DNA from: Sporolactobacillus putidus
GTDB taxonomy: Bacteria > Bacillota > Bacilli > Bacillales > Sporolactobacillaceae
Length of the DNA stretch: 64,000 nucleotides
Direction of reading: 5' to 3'
NCBI RefSeq assembly: GCF_014647035.1
Contig: NZ_BMOK01000012.1
Span: forward strand, 1-64,000
Shown: piece by piece, positions 43,821 through 53,256 of the stretch
How the letters are laid out: every line of letters starts with the position of its first letter
How positions within the stretch are numbered: position 1 is the stretch's first letter
Notes under the pieces: generated by a model
Told to the model about the DNA's origin: nothing
What the model saw: the letters and a program-made list of their open reading frames with translations, nothing else
The model's database searches: none
Translations under genes and position numbers: made by a program

Positions 43821-44861
43821 ATGGCCGATGCGTATAAAAGTGCCGGTGTGAATATTGAGGCCGGCTATGAGACGGTAGACCGGATCAAGAAACATGTACA
43901 GCGCACGTTCCGCCCTGAAGTAGTCGGCGGGCTGGGTGGTTTCGGCGGCGCAATAGATCTGTCGAAGATGAATCTTAAGGAGCCGGTGCTCGTATCCGGA
44001 ACGGACGGCGTCGGAACGAAACTGATGGTCGCTTTTGCCGCAGGCCGTCATGATACGGTAGGCATTGATGCGGTGGCGATGTGTGTCAACGATATCGTGA
44101 CACAGGGTGCGGAGCCGCTTTACTTTCTCGATTATCTGGCCTGCGGATCACTGGAGCCTGAAAAAGCGGAAGCGATCGTCAAAGGGATTGCTGATGGCTG
44201 TGAAGCGGCCGGCTGTGCCCTTATCGGCGGTGAAACGGCGGAGATGCCGGGCCTGTATCAGGGAGAAGATTACGACATCGCCGGTTTTTCAGTCGGAGTC
44301 GTTGAAAAATCGAAACGCATTACTGGGGACAAGATCAAGCCTGGTGACCGGCTGATCGGTCTCGCATCGAACGGCCTTCACAGCAACGGTTTTTCTCTTG
44401 TCCGAAAAATCATTGCCGATGCAGGGCTGAAATTCAGCGACGCATATGAGCCGGATCCGGACCGCACGATTGCCGATGAACTGCTCAGGCCGACGCGGAT
44501 TTATGTCAAGCCTGTCCTCAGCCTTTTGAAAGAAGTCAATATCGGAGGGCTAGCCAACATAACGGGCGGCGGGTTTTATGAAAACGTGCCGAGAATGTTT
44601 CCTGAAGGTCTCGGCGCCGAGATCGACACCGCGATTTGGCCGGTTCCGGCTGTTTTCCGCTGGCTGAAGAAACTGGGGGGACTGGCGGCGGATGATATGT
44701 ATCACACGTTCAACATGGGCATCGGCATGGTGATGGCCGTTGCGCCGGAAGACGAGGGCCTCACGATCGACAAGCTGAGAGAACTGGGCGAAACACCGTA
44801 CGTGATCGGGAAGGTCACGGAAAAACAAGGACTGACGCTGGTGAATCTGGATGAAGCATAA
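43821..44861 (+). CDS. purM: Phosphoribosylformylglycinamidine cyclo-ligase
   Basis: This 346-residue AIR synthetase closes FGAM to AIR using ATP. The glycine-rich [26 protein letters not shown] and [11 protein letters not shown] motifs are typical of the PurM/PurL superfamily. AAGGAAGGAAG lies before the ATG. It overlaps purN by 11 bases. Confidence 0.95.
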   Translation: MADAYKSAGVNIEAGYETVDRIKKHVQRTFRPEVVGGLGGFGGAIDLSKMNLKEPVLVSGTDGVGTKLMVAFAAGRHDTVGIDAVAMCVNDIVTQGAEPLYFLDYLACGSLEPEKAEAIVKGIADGCEAAGCALIGGETAEMPGLYQGEDYDIAGFSVGVVEKSKRITGDKIKPGDRLIGLASNGLHSNGFSLVRKIIADAGLKFSDAYEPDPDRTIADELLRPTRIYVKPVLSLLKEVNIGGLANITGGGFYENVPRMFPEGLGAEIDTAIWPVPAVFRWLKKLGGLAADDMYHTFNMGIGMVMAVAPEDEGLTIDKLRELGETPYVIGKVTEKQGLTLVNLDEA

Positions 44862-45420
44862 AATAGCGATTTTTGCATCAGGTCACGGAACGAATTTTCA
44901 GGCGATCGCCGAAGCTGTTCGGAGCGGCGAAATCCCCGCGACGGTTGAGCTGATGGTCTGCGACCAGCCGGGTGCCGCTGTCATGGACCTGGCGAGAGAA
45001 AACGGAGTGGAAGCAATGCTGATCGTGCGCAAGGATTATCCGACGAAAAGCGCCTTTGAAGAAGAAATCGCTGAGGCCTGCCGGAAACGCGGTGTCGAGT
45101 ACATTTTTCTCGCGGGGTACATGCGTATTCTCGGAAAAACATTGCTTGAAGCCTATCCGCACCGGATTGTGAATCTGCATCCCGCGCTGCTCCCGTCTTT
45201 TACAGGGCTCGACGCGATTGGCCAGGCGTTTCGAAAGGGCGTCAAAATCACGGGCGTTACGGTGCACTATGTAGACGAGGGGATGGATACCGGGCCGATC
45301 ATTGCGCAGGCCGCCGTCCCGATTCTAGACGGGGACTCGATCGATTCCTTAACGGAACGGGTGCACGCGGCAGAGCATATCCTTTATCCGAAAACCATCG
45401 CGAAAATACTTGGAAATTGA
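44851..45420 (+). CDS. purN: Glycinamide ribonucleotide formyltransferase
   Basis: This 189-residue folate-dependent enzyme formylates [18 protein letters not shown] (phosphate loop), the catalytic His in [12 protein letters not shown] and the Asp in [12 protein letters not shown] are all present. It overlaps purM and is followed immediately by purH. Confidence 0.95.
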   Translation: MKHKIAIFASGHGTNFQAIAEAVRSGEIPATVELMVCDQPGAAVMDLARENGVEAMLIVRKDYPTKSAFEEEIAEACRKRGVEYIFLAGYMRILGKTLLEAYPHRIVNLHPALLPSFTGLDAIGQAFRKGVKITGVTVHYVDEGMDTGPIIAQAAVPILDGDSIDSLTERVHAAEHILYPKTIAKILGN

Positions 45421-45437
45421 AGAAGGGAAGAGTCAGA

Positions 45438-46979
45438 GTGGCAAAGCGTGCTTTGGTAAGTGTTTCAGATAAAACCGGACTTATTGATTTTGTGAAAAAG
45501 TTAGTTGATGCGGGTGTTGAGATCATTTCAACGGGCGGAACGAAAAAGGCGATTGAAAATGCGGGCCTTCCGGTCATGTCGGTCAGCGAGGTGACCGGTT
45601 TCCCTGAAATCCTCGACGGGCGTGTGAAGACGTTGCATCCGGCGATTCATGGTGGTCTGCTCGCTGTCCGCGGCAAGAAAGCGCACATGGACGCCATCGC
45701 CGAACACGGCATCCGGCCGATTGATTTTGTGATTGTCAATCTCTATCCTTTTAAAGAAACCATCTCGAAACCCGATGTCGCTTACGATGAAGCGGTTGAA
45801 AATATCGATATCGGCGGACCGAGCATGCTTCGCTCGGCTGCGAAAAATCATAAGAGCGTGACCGTCGTCTGCGACCCTTCCGACTATGATCTTGTCGCGG
45901 AGAATCTCGACGACAACGCCGAGGTGCCTTTCGAACTGAAACAGAAGCTCGCGGCCAAAGTTTTCCGCCACACGGCAGCCTACGATGCTCTGATCGCCGA
46001 TTACTTCACGAAAAAAACGGGTGAAGTTTTCCCGGAAAAACTGACGATCACCTATGAAAAGAAACAGGCGCTGCGCTACGGCGAAAACCCGCATCAGATG
46101 GCGGCTTTTTACGGCGAACCGATTGAAAACGAATCGACCATCGCCGCGGCAAAGCAGCTTCATGGAAAAGAACTGTCCTATAACAACATTCGCGACGCGG
46201 ACGCGGCGCTCGGCATTGTCAAGGAATTCAGGCAGCCTGCCGCTGTCGCGGTCAAACATATGAATCCGTGCGGCATCGGCATCGGCGAAACGGTCAACGA
46301 AGCCTACGACAAAGCTTATGAGGCAGATCCCGTCTCGATTTTCGGGGGAATTGTCGCGCTCAACCGCGAAGTGGACAAGTCGCTTGCCGAAAAGCTGCAC
46401 AGCATTTTTCTGGAAATTGTCATCGCTCCTTCTTATTCGGAAGAGGCGCTTGCCGTTCTTGAGAAGAAAAAGAATATCCGGCTGCTTCAGGTCAAATTCA
46501 CGGATGATCATCAAGATTTTGTCCAGTACACGTCGGTCCGCGGCGGGATGCTCGTTCAGGATCTGGATACCAAGGGCTATGAGGACATCAAGGACAACCT
46601 GAAAGTGGTCACGGAGCGCAAACCGACGGATGACGAACTGAAGAGTCTGGCATTCGCCTGGACGATTGTGAAACATGTCAAATCCAATGCGATTGCACTT
46701 GTTAAAGACGGCCTGATGGTGGGCATGGGCGGCGGACAGACGAACCGTGTCGGAGCCGCGAAAATCGCGCTTGAGGAAGCGGGAGAAAAAACAAAGGGAG
46801 CCGTTCTCTCATCAGATGCTTATTTCCCGATGAGCGACACGGTGGAAGAAGCGGCCAAAGCCGGCATCACGGCGATTATTCAGCCGGGCGGATCGATCCG
46901 CGATCAGGAATCGATTGATATGGCGAACAAATACAACATGGCTATGGTGTTCACAGGCATGCGCCACTTCAAGCACTGA
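45438..46979 (+). CDS. purH: AICAR formyltransferase / IMP cyclohydrolase
   Basis: This protein of about 513 residues carries an N-terminal IMP cyclohydrolase domain ([17 protein letters not shown], then [15 protein letters not shown]) and a C-terminal AICAR formyltransferase domain ([14 protein letters not shown], then [12 protein letters not shown]). It catalyses the last two steps to IMP. GTG 45438 is preferred to an in-frame TTG at 45417, because AAGGGAAGAG then serves as ribosome site and the length matches the family. Confidence 0.94.
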   Translation: MAKRALVSVSDKTGLIDFVKKLVDAGVEIISTGGTKKAIENAGLPVMSVSEVTGFPEILDGRVKTLHPAIHGGLLAVRGKKAHMDAIAEHGIRPIDFVIVNLYPFKETISKPDVAYDEAVENIDIGGPSMLRSAAKNHKSVTVVCDPSDYDLVAENLDDNAEVPFELKQKLAAKVFRHTAAYDALIADYFTKKTGEVFPEKLTITYEKKQALRYGENPHQMAAFYGEPIENESTIAAAKQLHGKELSYNNIRDADAALGIVKEFRQPAAVAVKHMNPCGIGIGETVNEAYDKAYEADPVSIFGGIVALNREVDKSLAEKLHSIFLEIVIAPSYSEEALAVLEKKKNIRLLQVKFTDDHQDFVQYTSVRGGMLVQDLDTKGYEDIKDNLKVVTERKPTDDELKSLAFAWTIVKHVKSNAIALVKDGLMVGMGGGQTNRVGAAKIALEEAGEKTKGAVLSSDAYFPMSDTVEEAAKAGITAIIQPGGSIRDQESIDMANKYNMAMVFTGMRHFKH

Positions 46980-47003
46980 TCCGGACTTGAAAGGAGTCAA
47001 AAC

Positions 47004-48278
47004 ATGAATATCTTGATTGTCGGCGGCGGCGGCCGCGAACATGCACTCGCGTGGAAGGTTGCACAAAGCCCGGAAGTGGATAAGCTTTACGCGGTGCCCG
47101 GGAGCGACGGAATATCTGCCGTTGCCGAATGCGCGCCGATTGATGTCATGGATTTTGAGAAACTGGCTGCTTTTGCGCAGGAACATAAGGTCGACCTGAC
47201 GCTTGTCGGTCCGGAGCAGCCGCTTGTCGGCGGCATAGTTGATTTTTTTGAGAAAAAAGGTTTGAAAATCTTCGGCCCGTCCGGTGCCGCGGCTCAAATT
47301 GAAGGAAGTAAGTCGTTTGCCAAAGCGCTGATGGAAAAGTATAAGATTCCGACATCACGTTATCAGACATTCACGGATTACAAGGCCGCCAGCGGCTATC
47401 TGCAAAAAGTCGGTGCCCCGATCGTCCTGAAAGCCGACGGATTGGCCGCAGGAAAAGGGGTCATCGTCGCGCTGACGATAGAAGAAGCCGAACAAGGGCT
47501 GAAAATACTGATGAAAGATAAAAAGTTCGCCGAAGCGGGTTCCCGTGTTGTGATTGAAGAGTATCTGGAAGGCGAGGAGTTTTCTCTCATGGCGCTCGTG
47601 CATGGCAAGCTGGTCGTTCCGCTTGCCATCGCCCAGGATCATAAGCGGGCCTACGAGGGAGACCAGGGGCCGAACACCGGCGGAATGGGCGCCTACTCGC
47701 CTGTTCCGCAGATCCCGCAAACGGTTGTCGCCGAAGCTTTGCGCACCATTTTGGAGCCGGCCGCGGCGGGACTTGTTCAGGAAGACTGCCCGTTTACGGG
47801 GGTGCTTTATGCCGGGCTGATACTGACAGAAGAAGGTCCGAAAGTGATCGAATTCAACTGCAGGTTTGGCGATCCCGAGACGCAGGTTGTTCTGCCGCGT
47901 ATGGAATCGGACCTGGTTCAGGTCATTCAGGATATTATGAAGGGCGTCCGGCCGCAGCTTTCGTGGACAGATAAAACCGCTGTCGGCACAGTGGTCGCCG
48001 CCAAAGGCTATCCGGGTTCATACGCCAAAGGCGAAAAACTAGGTAATCTTGACGCTCTTCCTGAAGATGCCCTGCTCTTTCATGCCGGGACGAAGAAGTC
48101 CGGCGCCGATTGGCTGACCAATGGAGGCAGGGTGCTGCTCGTGACGAGGCTTGGCGACAACCTTCGCGACGCTCGCGACGCCGTAAACCGCGACCTGGAA
48201 AAAATCCGGACGGATGCCGTCTTTTTCCGGAAGGATATCGGTCATCATGCGCTGGAGGCAGCGGCGAAGAAGGCATAA
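47004..48278 (+). CDS. purD: Phosphoribosylamine-glycine ligase
   Basis: This 424-residue ATP-grasp enzyme joins glycine to phosphoribosylamine. The N-terminal NILIVGGGGREHALAWKV, VLKADGLAAGKGVIVA and EFNCRFGDPETQVVL are all typical. AAAGGAG precedes the ATG. It is the last gene of the 12-gene purine operon, followed by a terminator. Confidence 0.96.
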   Translation: MNILIVGGGGREHALAWKVAQSPEVDKLYAVPGSDGISAVAECAPIDVMDFEKLAAFAQEHKVDLTLVGPEQPLVGGIVDFFEKKGLKIFGPSGAAAQIEGSKSFAKALMEKYKIPTSRYQTFTDYKAASGYLQKVGAPIVLKADGLAAGKGVIVALTIEEAEQGLKILMKDKKFAEAGSRVVIEEYLEGEEFSLMALVHGKLVVPLAIAQDHKRAYEGDQGPNTGGMGAYSPVPQIPQTVVAEALRTILEPAAAGLVQEDCPFTGVLYAGLILTEEGPKVIEFNCRFGDPETQVVLPRMESDLVQVIQDIMKGVRPQLSWTDKTAVGTVVAAKGYPGSYAKGEKLGNLDALPEDALLFHAGTKKSGADWLTNGGRVLLVTRLGDNLRDARDAVNRDLEKIRTDAVFFRKDIGHHALEAAAKKA

Positions 48279-48350
48279 GATTTCTAGCAGTCGGCGGCAA
48301 ATTGTACTCCTTAGCACGACCTCATAACGGCAATCCGCCGCCAGATAATC

Positions 48351-48386
48351 AGGACCGAGATCATTTTCACTCGGTTCTTTTTATTT
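48351..48386 (+). terminator. Terminator of the purine operon
   Basis: ACCGAG and CTCGGT pair around a ten-base loop and are followed by CTTTTT. The rest of the gap up to aceB (48387-48676) holds only the aceB promoter region described separately. Confidence 0.72.
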
Positions 48387-48599
48387 TACTATGAGTTACA
48401 ATCCTCAAATGAAGAAAAACTCTTCAAAAATGTTTTATTCCCGGTTTCTTTTTTAACGCTGAAATTAATATGAGCCAAAGGTATCATCGATTTTATTTTT
48501 CATTCGTGCAATTGTAGATAGAGCACTTGCCCCCCTTGGACATGGCCCCCATCTGAAAAATATGTCGATTTTTAATTGACGGATATCTTAAAAAACGGG

Positions 48600-48653
48600 T
48601 TCACAAACCCATTTTACTGTTATATAATACATTTACAGTTTTAAAAGCTGTAA
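48600..48653 (+). promoter_or_regulatory. aceB promoter with nested palindromes
   Basis: TTCACA (48600-48605), 17 bases and TATAAT (48623-48628) suggest the promoter. Just downstream, TTACAG (48633-48638) and CTGTAA (48648-48653) form a 21-bp palindrome. The flanking words CTGTTATAT and ATATAACAG form a second, wider inverted repeat. The arrangement fits a repressor operator of unknown identity. Confidence 0.55.
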
Positions 48654-48676
48654 TATAACAGAAGAGAGGGGAACTC

Positions 48677-50272
48677 ATGGCTACTCAGACAACGGGAATC
48701 AAAGTCACTGGTCCGATGCGTCCGGAATACGATACGATTCTGACGCAAGAAGCGCTCCGTTTTATCGATCGGCTGGAGAGGACGTTCGGACAGCGCCGGA
48801 TCGAACTATTGAACAAACGGAACGCGAGGCAAAAGGATTTTGACAGGGGAGAGAGGCCGGACTTCTTAGAAGAGACAAGGAAAATCAGAGAAGGGAACTG
48901 GCAGATTGCGCCGCTTCCGAAAGATCTCCTGGACAGACGTGTAGAAATCACGGGACCTGCCTCGGACAGGAAAATGGTGATCAATGCGCTGAATTCCGGA
49001 GCGAAGTTTTTTATGGCGGATCTGGAAGACGCCATGTCGCCGTCATGGGACAACGTCATTCAGGCACAGATTAATTTACGCGACGCCATTCGCAAGACCA
49101 TTTCTTTTGTTAATGAAAAAGGAAAACGCTATCAGCTGAAGGACAATTGTTCCGGATTGATGGCGAGACCGCGGGGATGGCACATGATTGAAAAAAATGT
49201 CCGGATTAATGAGGTGCCGGTCTCCGGTTCACTGCTTGATTTCGGTCTCTTTTTCTTCCATAATGTCCGGCAATTGATTGAGAACGGTACCGCTCCCTAT
49301 TATTATCTTCCAAAGCTTGAGAGCCATCTAGAAGCACGTCTTTGGAATGATGTGTTTGCCTATTCGGAACAATACGCCGGCATTCCGAATGGGACCATCA
49401 AAGCGACCGTTCTTCTGGAAACCATTCCGGCGGCTTTTGAAATGGATGAGATCCTTTATGAGCTCCGCGATCATTCGGCAGGACTCAACTGCGGGCGCTG
49501 GGACTACATTTTCAGTTATATTAAGAAGTTCAGAAATCAGAAAGATATTATTCTTCCGGATCGCTCAGAGGTGACGATGACGGTGCCGTTCATGAGGGCG
49601 TACGCTCTTCTGGCCATCAAAACCTGCCATCGCCGCAAAGCGCCGGCCATCGGGGGCATGGCGGCGCAAATACCGGTCAAAGGGAACGACAAACTTAATG
49701 AGGAAGCATTTGCAAAGGTTGAGGCCGACAAACAGCGCGAGGCAAATGACGGACATGACGGCACATGGGTTGCTCACCCCGGACTCGTGCCGGTAGCCTT
49801 GAAAATCTTTGATCGCGACATGCCGGAGCCCAATCAAATAGAAAAAAAGTCACTGGAAGACATTCGTATCACGGCTGAACAATTGCTTGCCGTTCCTGTC
49901 GGTCACATTACCGAATCGGGCGTCCGCGAAAACATCTCTGTCGGGATTCAGTACATAGCGTCCTGGCTCAGAGGCAACGGTGCCGCGCCGATCAATCATC
50001 TGATGGAAGACGCCGCGACGGCAGAAATTTCGCGGGCGCAAATGTGGCAGTGGATCCGCCATCCGAAAGGTGTTCTGGAAGATGGCCGGAAAGTCACTGT
50101 CGAACTCTATAAACAAATCAGGGCAGAGGAAATGCAGAAGTTAAAGCAGCAATTCGGAGAAACCGGTTTTGTGTCAGGCAAATTCGAAGAAGCGGCCGGA
50201 CTGTTTGATGAACTGACGCTCAGTGATGACTTTGCCGACTTCTTAACGCTGCCGGGATATGCCCGCCTGTAA
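48677..50272 (+). CDS. aceB: Malate synthase A
   Basis: This 531-residue enzyme condenses glyoxylate with acetyl-CoA to malate, the second step of the glyoxylate shunt. MADLEDAMSPSWDNVI (metal site), LMARPRGWHMIEKN and NCGRWDYIFSYIKKF match the malate synthase A family, and its length is normal. GAGAGGGG precedes the ATG. The isocitrate lyase gene follows after 78 bases, so the two form an operon allowing growth on acetate-level carbon. Confidence 0.95.
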   Translation: MATQTTGIKVTGPMRPEYDTILTQEALRFIDRLERTFGQRRIELLNKRNARQKDFDRGERPDFLEETRKIREGNWQIAPLPKDLLDRRVEITGPASDRKMVINALNSGAKFFMADLEDAMSPSWDNVIQAQINLRDAIRKTISFVNEKGKRYQLKDNCSGLMARPRGWHMIEKNVRINEVPVSGSLLDFGLFFFHNVRQLIENGTAPYYYLPKLESHLEARLWNDVFAYSEQYAGIPNGTIKATVLLETIPAAFEMDEILYELRDHSAGLNCGRWDYIFSYIKKFRNQKDIILPDRSEVTMTVPFMRAYALLAIKTCHRRKAPAIGGMAAQIPVKGNDKLNEEAFAKVEADKQREANDGHDGTWVAHPGLVPVALKIFDRDMPEPNQIEKKSLEDIRITAEQLLAVPVGHITESGVRENISVGIQYIASWLRGNGAAPINHLMEDAATAEISRAQMWQWIRHPKGVLEDGRKVTVELYKQIRAEEMQKLKQQFGETGFVSGKFEEAAGLFDELTLSDDFADFLTLPGYARL

Positions 50273-50350
50273 ATCGATCCCGGGGAAATCCAGGCTATTC
50301 TTCGAGGTATTTCAGAATTTGAAAAAACCAATAAAAGGAGAGGAAAGAAA

Positions 50351-51628
50351 ATGACGGATGAAAGAGTGAGAAAGCTGGAAGAATCGTGGAAAAGCCCAAG
50401 GTGGGCGGGCATCAAACGCCCGTATTCGGCGGAAGATGTTATTAAATTGCGGGGTTCGCTCGATATTGAATATTCGCTGGCCAGGCGCGGCGCTGAAAAA
50501 CTTTGGAAACTGGTAAACAGCGAAAAGTACGTCAATGCATTAGGGGCTTTAACGGGCAATCAAGCCGTTCAGCAAGTGAAGGCGGGTCTTAAGGCGATTT
50601 ACTTAAGCGGCTGGCAGGTGGCCGCAGACGCCAATCTGGCCGGGCAGATGTATCCGGATCAAGGGCTCTATCCGGCAAACAGTGTGCCGGAGGTGGTCAG
50701 TCGCATCAATCATGCGTTCCAGCGTGCCGATCAGATTGATTCGGTTGAGGGCAACCATTCAAAAGACTGGTTTGCACCGATTGTTGCGGATGCAGAATCC
50801 GGATTCGGCGGTCAGCTGAACGTTTTTGAAATCATGAAGAGTATGATTGAGGCCGGTGCAGCGGGTGTCCATTTTGAAGATCAATTATCTTCTGAAAAGA
50901 AATGCGGGCACATGGGCGGTAAAGTGCTGCTCCCGACACGGACCGCCGTCAGCAATTTAGTCTCGGCCCGCCTTGCCGCGGACGCGATGGGCGTGCCGAC
51001 AGTCATCGTCGGCAGAACGGATGCCAATGCGGCAAATCTGCTCACGAGCGACATTGATCCTTACGACGCACCGTTCATCACGGGCGAAAGAACGGAGGAG
51101 GGCTTCTTCCGAACAAGGGCCGGCATCGACCAGGCGATCTCTCGCGCGCTCGCCTATGCGCCATACGCAGATCTGCTCTGGTGCGAAACGGCGGAACCGA
51201 ATGTCGAAGAAGCGCGCAAATTCGCCGAAAGTATTCATGAACAGTATCCGGGCAAACTGCTTGCTTACAACTGTTCACCGTCCTTCAACTGGAGACAAAA
51301 GCTGGACGAAAAAACGATTGCCGGCTTTCAGGAAATGCTGTCGGAAATGGGCTACAGATTCCAGTTTGTCACGCTGGCCGGATTCCACGCGCTCAACTAC
51401 AGCATGTTCCATCTCGCTAGCGGCTATAAGGACCGCGGCATGGCGGCGTACTCCGAACTGCAGCAGGCGGAATTCTCGAGTGAGAAAGAGGGCTACACGG
51501 CGACGCGCCATCAGCGTGAAGTCGGCACCGGCTACTTTGATCTTGTCTCAACCATTGTCAGCGGCGGAAAATCTTCCACGGTCGCGCTGAAAGGTTCAAC
51601 GGAAGAAGCGCAATTCCAGGCCAACTGA
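50351..51628 (+). CDS. aceA: Isocitrate lyase
   Basis: This 425-residue enzyme splits isocitrate to glyoxylate and succinate. The signature [11 protein letters not shown] contains the catalytic cysteine, and [13 protein letters not shown] and [11 protein letters not shown] are conserved. AAAGGAGAGG precedes the ATG. A terminator follows about 100 bases downstream. Confidence 0.96.
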   Translation: MTDERVRKLEESWKSPRWAGIKRPYSAEDVIKLRGSLDIEYSLARRGAEKLWKLVNSEKYVNALGALTGNQAVQQVKAGLKAIYLSGWQVAADANLAGQMYPDQGLYPANSVPEVVSRINHAFQRADQIDSVEGNHSKDWFAPIVADAESGFGGQLNVFEIMKSMIEAGAAGVHFEDQLSSEKKCGHMGGKVLLPTRTAVSNLVSARLAADAMGVPTVIVGRTDANAANLLTSDIDPYDAPFITGERTEEGFFRTRAGIDQAISRALAYAPYADLLWCETAEPNVEEARKFAESIHEQYPGKLLAYNCSPSFNWRQKLDEKTIAGFQEMLSEMGYRFQFVTLAGFHALNYSMFHLASGYKDRGMAAYSELQQAEFSSEKEGYTATRHQREVGTGYFDLVSTIVSGGKSSTVALKGSTEEAQFQAN

Positions 51629-51725
51629 TTCTTTGACTGGTGATTCATTCATTTTGTATTTCCCAGACTAATTTTTCAGGTTTCCCGCCTCAGCCGTCAA
51701 AGACTCGGACGGGATAGATACTTGA

Positions 51726-51760
51726 ACCAGGGCTCCGCCTGATCGGGCCCTTTTTTTTTG
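51726..51760 (+). terminator. Terminator of aceBA
   Basis: AGGGC (51728-51732) pairs with GCCCT, and nine T's follow. Confidence 0.78.
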
Positions 51761-51861
51761 CCATTAAAACGAAATGGAGAAAAATCCCATTGCCCTTGAT
51801 GCAGGAAGTCTGTTGGTGTAAAATAACGGAACCAGTACCAGAGAAAAAGGAGAGGATTGAA

Positions 51862-52842
51862 GTGAGCAAAACAATCAGAAAAGTCGGTATTGTCGGGATT
51901 GGAAACGTGGGCAAAGCTGCGGCGTCGGCTATTGTCCACGAAAATATAGCGGACGAGCTGTACCTGTCGGATATTGATTCGGAACGCGCATTAGGGGAAG
52001 CGTGGGATTTTGCGGACAGCATTGAACTGACGCCGTCCAGAACACGTGTCAGTGCCGTTCCCGTTGAAGAACTGGCAGCCTGTGATGTCATCCTTGTTTC
52101 GGTTACAGAACGAAAGAAAGTGATCAGCAGTTCACGCCTTGAACTTCTTAAAGGATCGGCGGCGATCGCCTATGATATCGTGCCTAAATTGAAGAAGGCC
52201 GGTTTTCAAGGGATCTATGTGATTGCCACGAACCCATGCGATATCATCACTTACCTTTTTTATAAACTTTCCGGGCTGCCGAGAAAACAGGTCATCGGCA
52301 CCGGAACCGCGCTGGACAGCATGAGGCTGCGCAGGCAGATCTCCGAAGTGATCGGCAGTATTGATCCGCGCAGCATCAGCGCCTACATGATCGGTGAACA
52401 CGGAGACTCGCAGTTTGCGGCATGGTCCCATGTCACAGTCGGCGGAAAGCCTTTTGATGAATATGAAGCCGAAAATGCCGACCGTTTCGGAACCATTGAC
52501 CGGGACAATGTGGAAGAGGCGGCCAGGCATTTTGGCTGGGAAATTCATAAACGCAAAGGCAATACACAGTTCGGTATCGGCAACCAGCTCGCTTTTTTTG
52601 CTAAATCGATTTTAAACGATGCCCGCGTGATTACCGCTGCTTCAGCCGTTCAGGAAGGTGAATACGGCCGTGACGGTCTGTCGATCGGCGTTCCGATTGT
52701 GCTCGGCAGAAACGGCATCGAAGAAATCATCCATCTGAATCTTAATGAGAAAGAACAAAAGTCGTTCAACGCATCGGCGGATCTGATTAAAAAGTACATC
52801 GATCAGACACTCGCTGAACATGAGGAACCGGCGGGAAGATAA
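51862..52842 (+). CDS. L-2-hydroxyacid dehydrogenase (L-lactate/L-2-hydroxyisocaproate type)
   Basis: This 326-residue NAD enzyme belongs to the lactate/malate dehydrogenase superfamily: GIGNVG (12-17), Arg92 (SSSRLELL), Asn124 (ATNPCD), Asp152 and Arg155 (LDSMRLRR), and catalytic His180 (GEHGDSQF). The mobile loop before Arg92 (SVTERKKVISS) is about two residues longer than in ordinary L-LDH, and the usual Gln is absent. This points to a branched 2-keto acid dehydrogenase of the HicDH kind rather than a classical LDH. GTG 51862 follows AGGAGAGG. Confidence 0.87.
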   Translation: MSKTIRKVGIVGIGNVGKAAASAIVHENIADELYLSDIDSERALGEAWDFADSIELTPSRTRVSAVPVEELAACDVILVSVTERKKVISSSRLELLKGSAAIAYDIVPKLKKAGFQGIYVIATNPCDIITYLFYKLSGLPRKQVIGTGTALDSMRLRRQISEVIGSIDPRSISAYMIGEHGDSQFAAWSHVTVGGKPFDEYEAENADRFGTIDRDNVEEAARHFGWEIHKRKGNTQFGIGNQLAFFAKSILNDARVITAASAVQEGEYGRDGLSIGVPIVLGRNGIEEIIHLNLNEKEQKSFNASADLIKKYIDQTLAEHEEPAGR

Positions 52843-52879
52843 GCCGACCTGTAGACTAATCAAATATAGCCTGTTAAAA

Positions 52880-52916
52880 TAAAACGCTCAATGGCCGCGG
52901 CCGTTGAGCGTTTTTA
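52880..52916. terminator. Bidirectional terminator after the L-2-hydroxyacid dehydrogenase gene
   Basis: AAAACGCTCAA and TTGAGCGTTTT form a perfect stem around a GC-rich loop that is itself self-complementary (GGCCGCGGCC). Confidence 0.88.
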
Positions 52917-52954
52917 CATGAGTAAACCGGAATAGCGGCTGTCGTTTTGAGGGA

Positions 52955-53079
52955 GATTCCATGCGCTGATGAGGCGATTCCGCACCCTGATCGGGCGAAT
53001 CTTTTTGATTCTGGGGTGATTCTCCGGTTTAAGGGGCAATACCGAGTCACTAATGGGCGAATTCCGGCAGCTCATGTCA
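52955..53079. repeat. Array 4: a second type of 21-bp-period repeat (GATTC...GGGC)
   Basis: GATTC or GAATC words start at 52955, 52976, 52997 and 53018, exactly every 21 bases. A degenerate unit of 20 bases follows, then GAATT at 53059. Most units end in GGGC or a near variant. On the minus strand the clearest units read ESPxQxx in a seven-residue period. The array occupies most of the 414-base gap before the deaminase gene; no gene is supported there. Confidence 0.75.
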
Positions 53080-53256
53080 TTAACCCCTGTTTGAGATGAT
53101 CGCGCGGGGGAGCCCGGGATCGTTTTGTATTTCGAGCAGTTTTTTAATAAAAAAGTAACGCGGGGTTTAACTTTCTTCATCAAGACAATTGCGGTAAGAT
53201 GGTAAGAGAAATACTTTCATGGATTAGCGTGCGACCATATACAAGAGGAGTGTATC

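Noticed and set aside
45528-46676. Long minus-strand open frame (382 codons) opposite purH
   Set aside because: It is antisense to a well-supported enzyme gene and is Arg- and Phe-rich with no recognisable motifs; an effect of GC-rich codon use.
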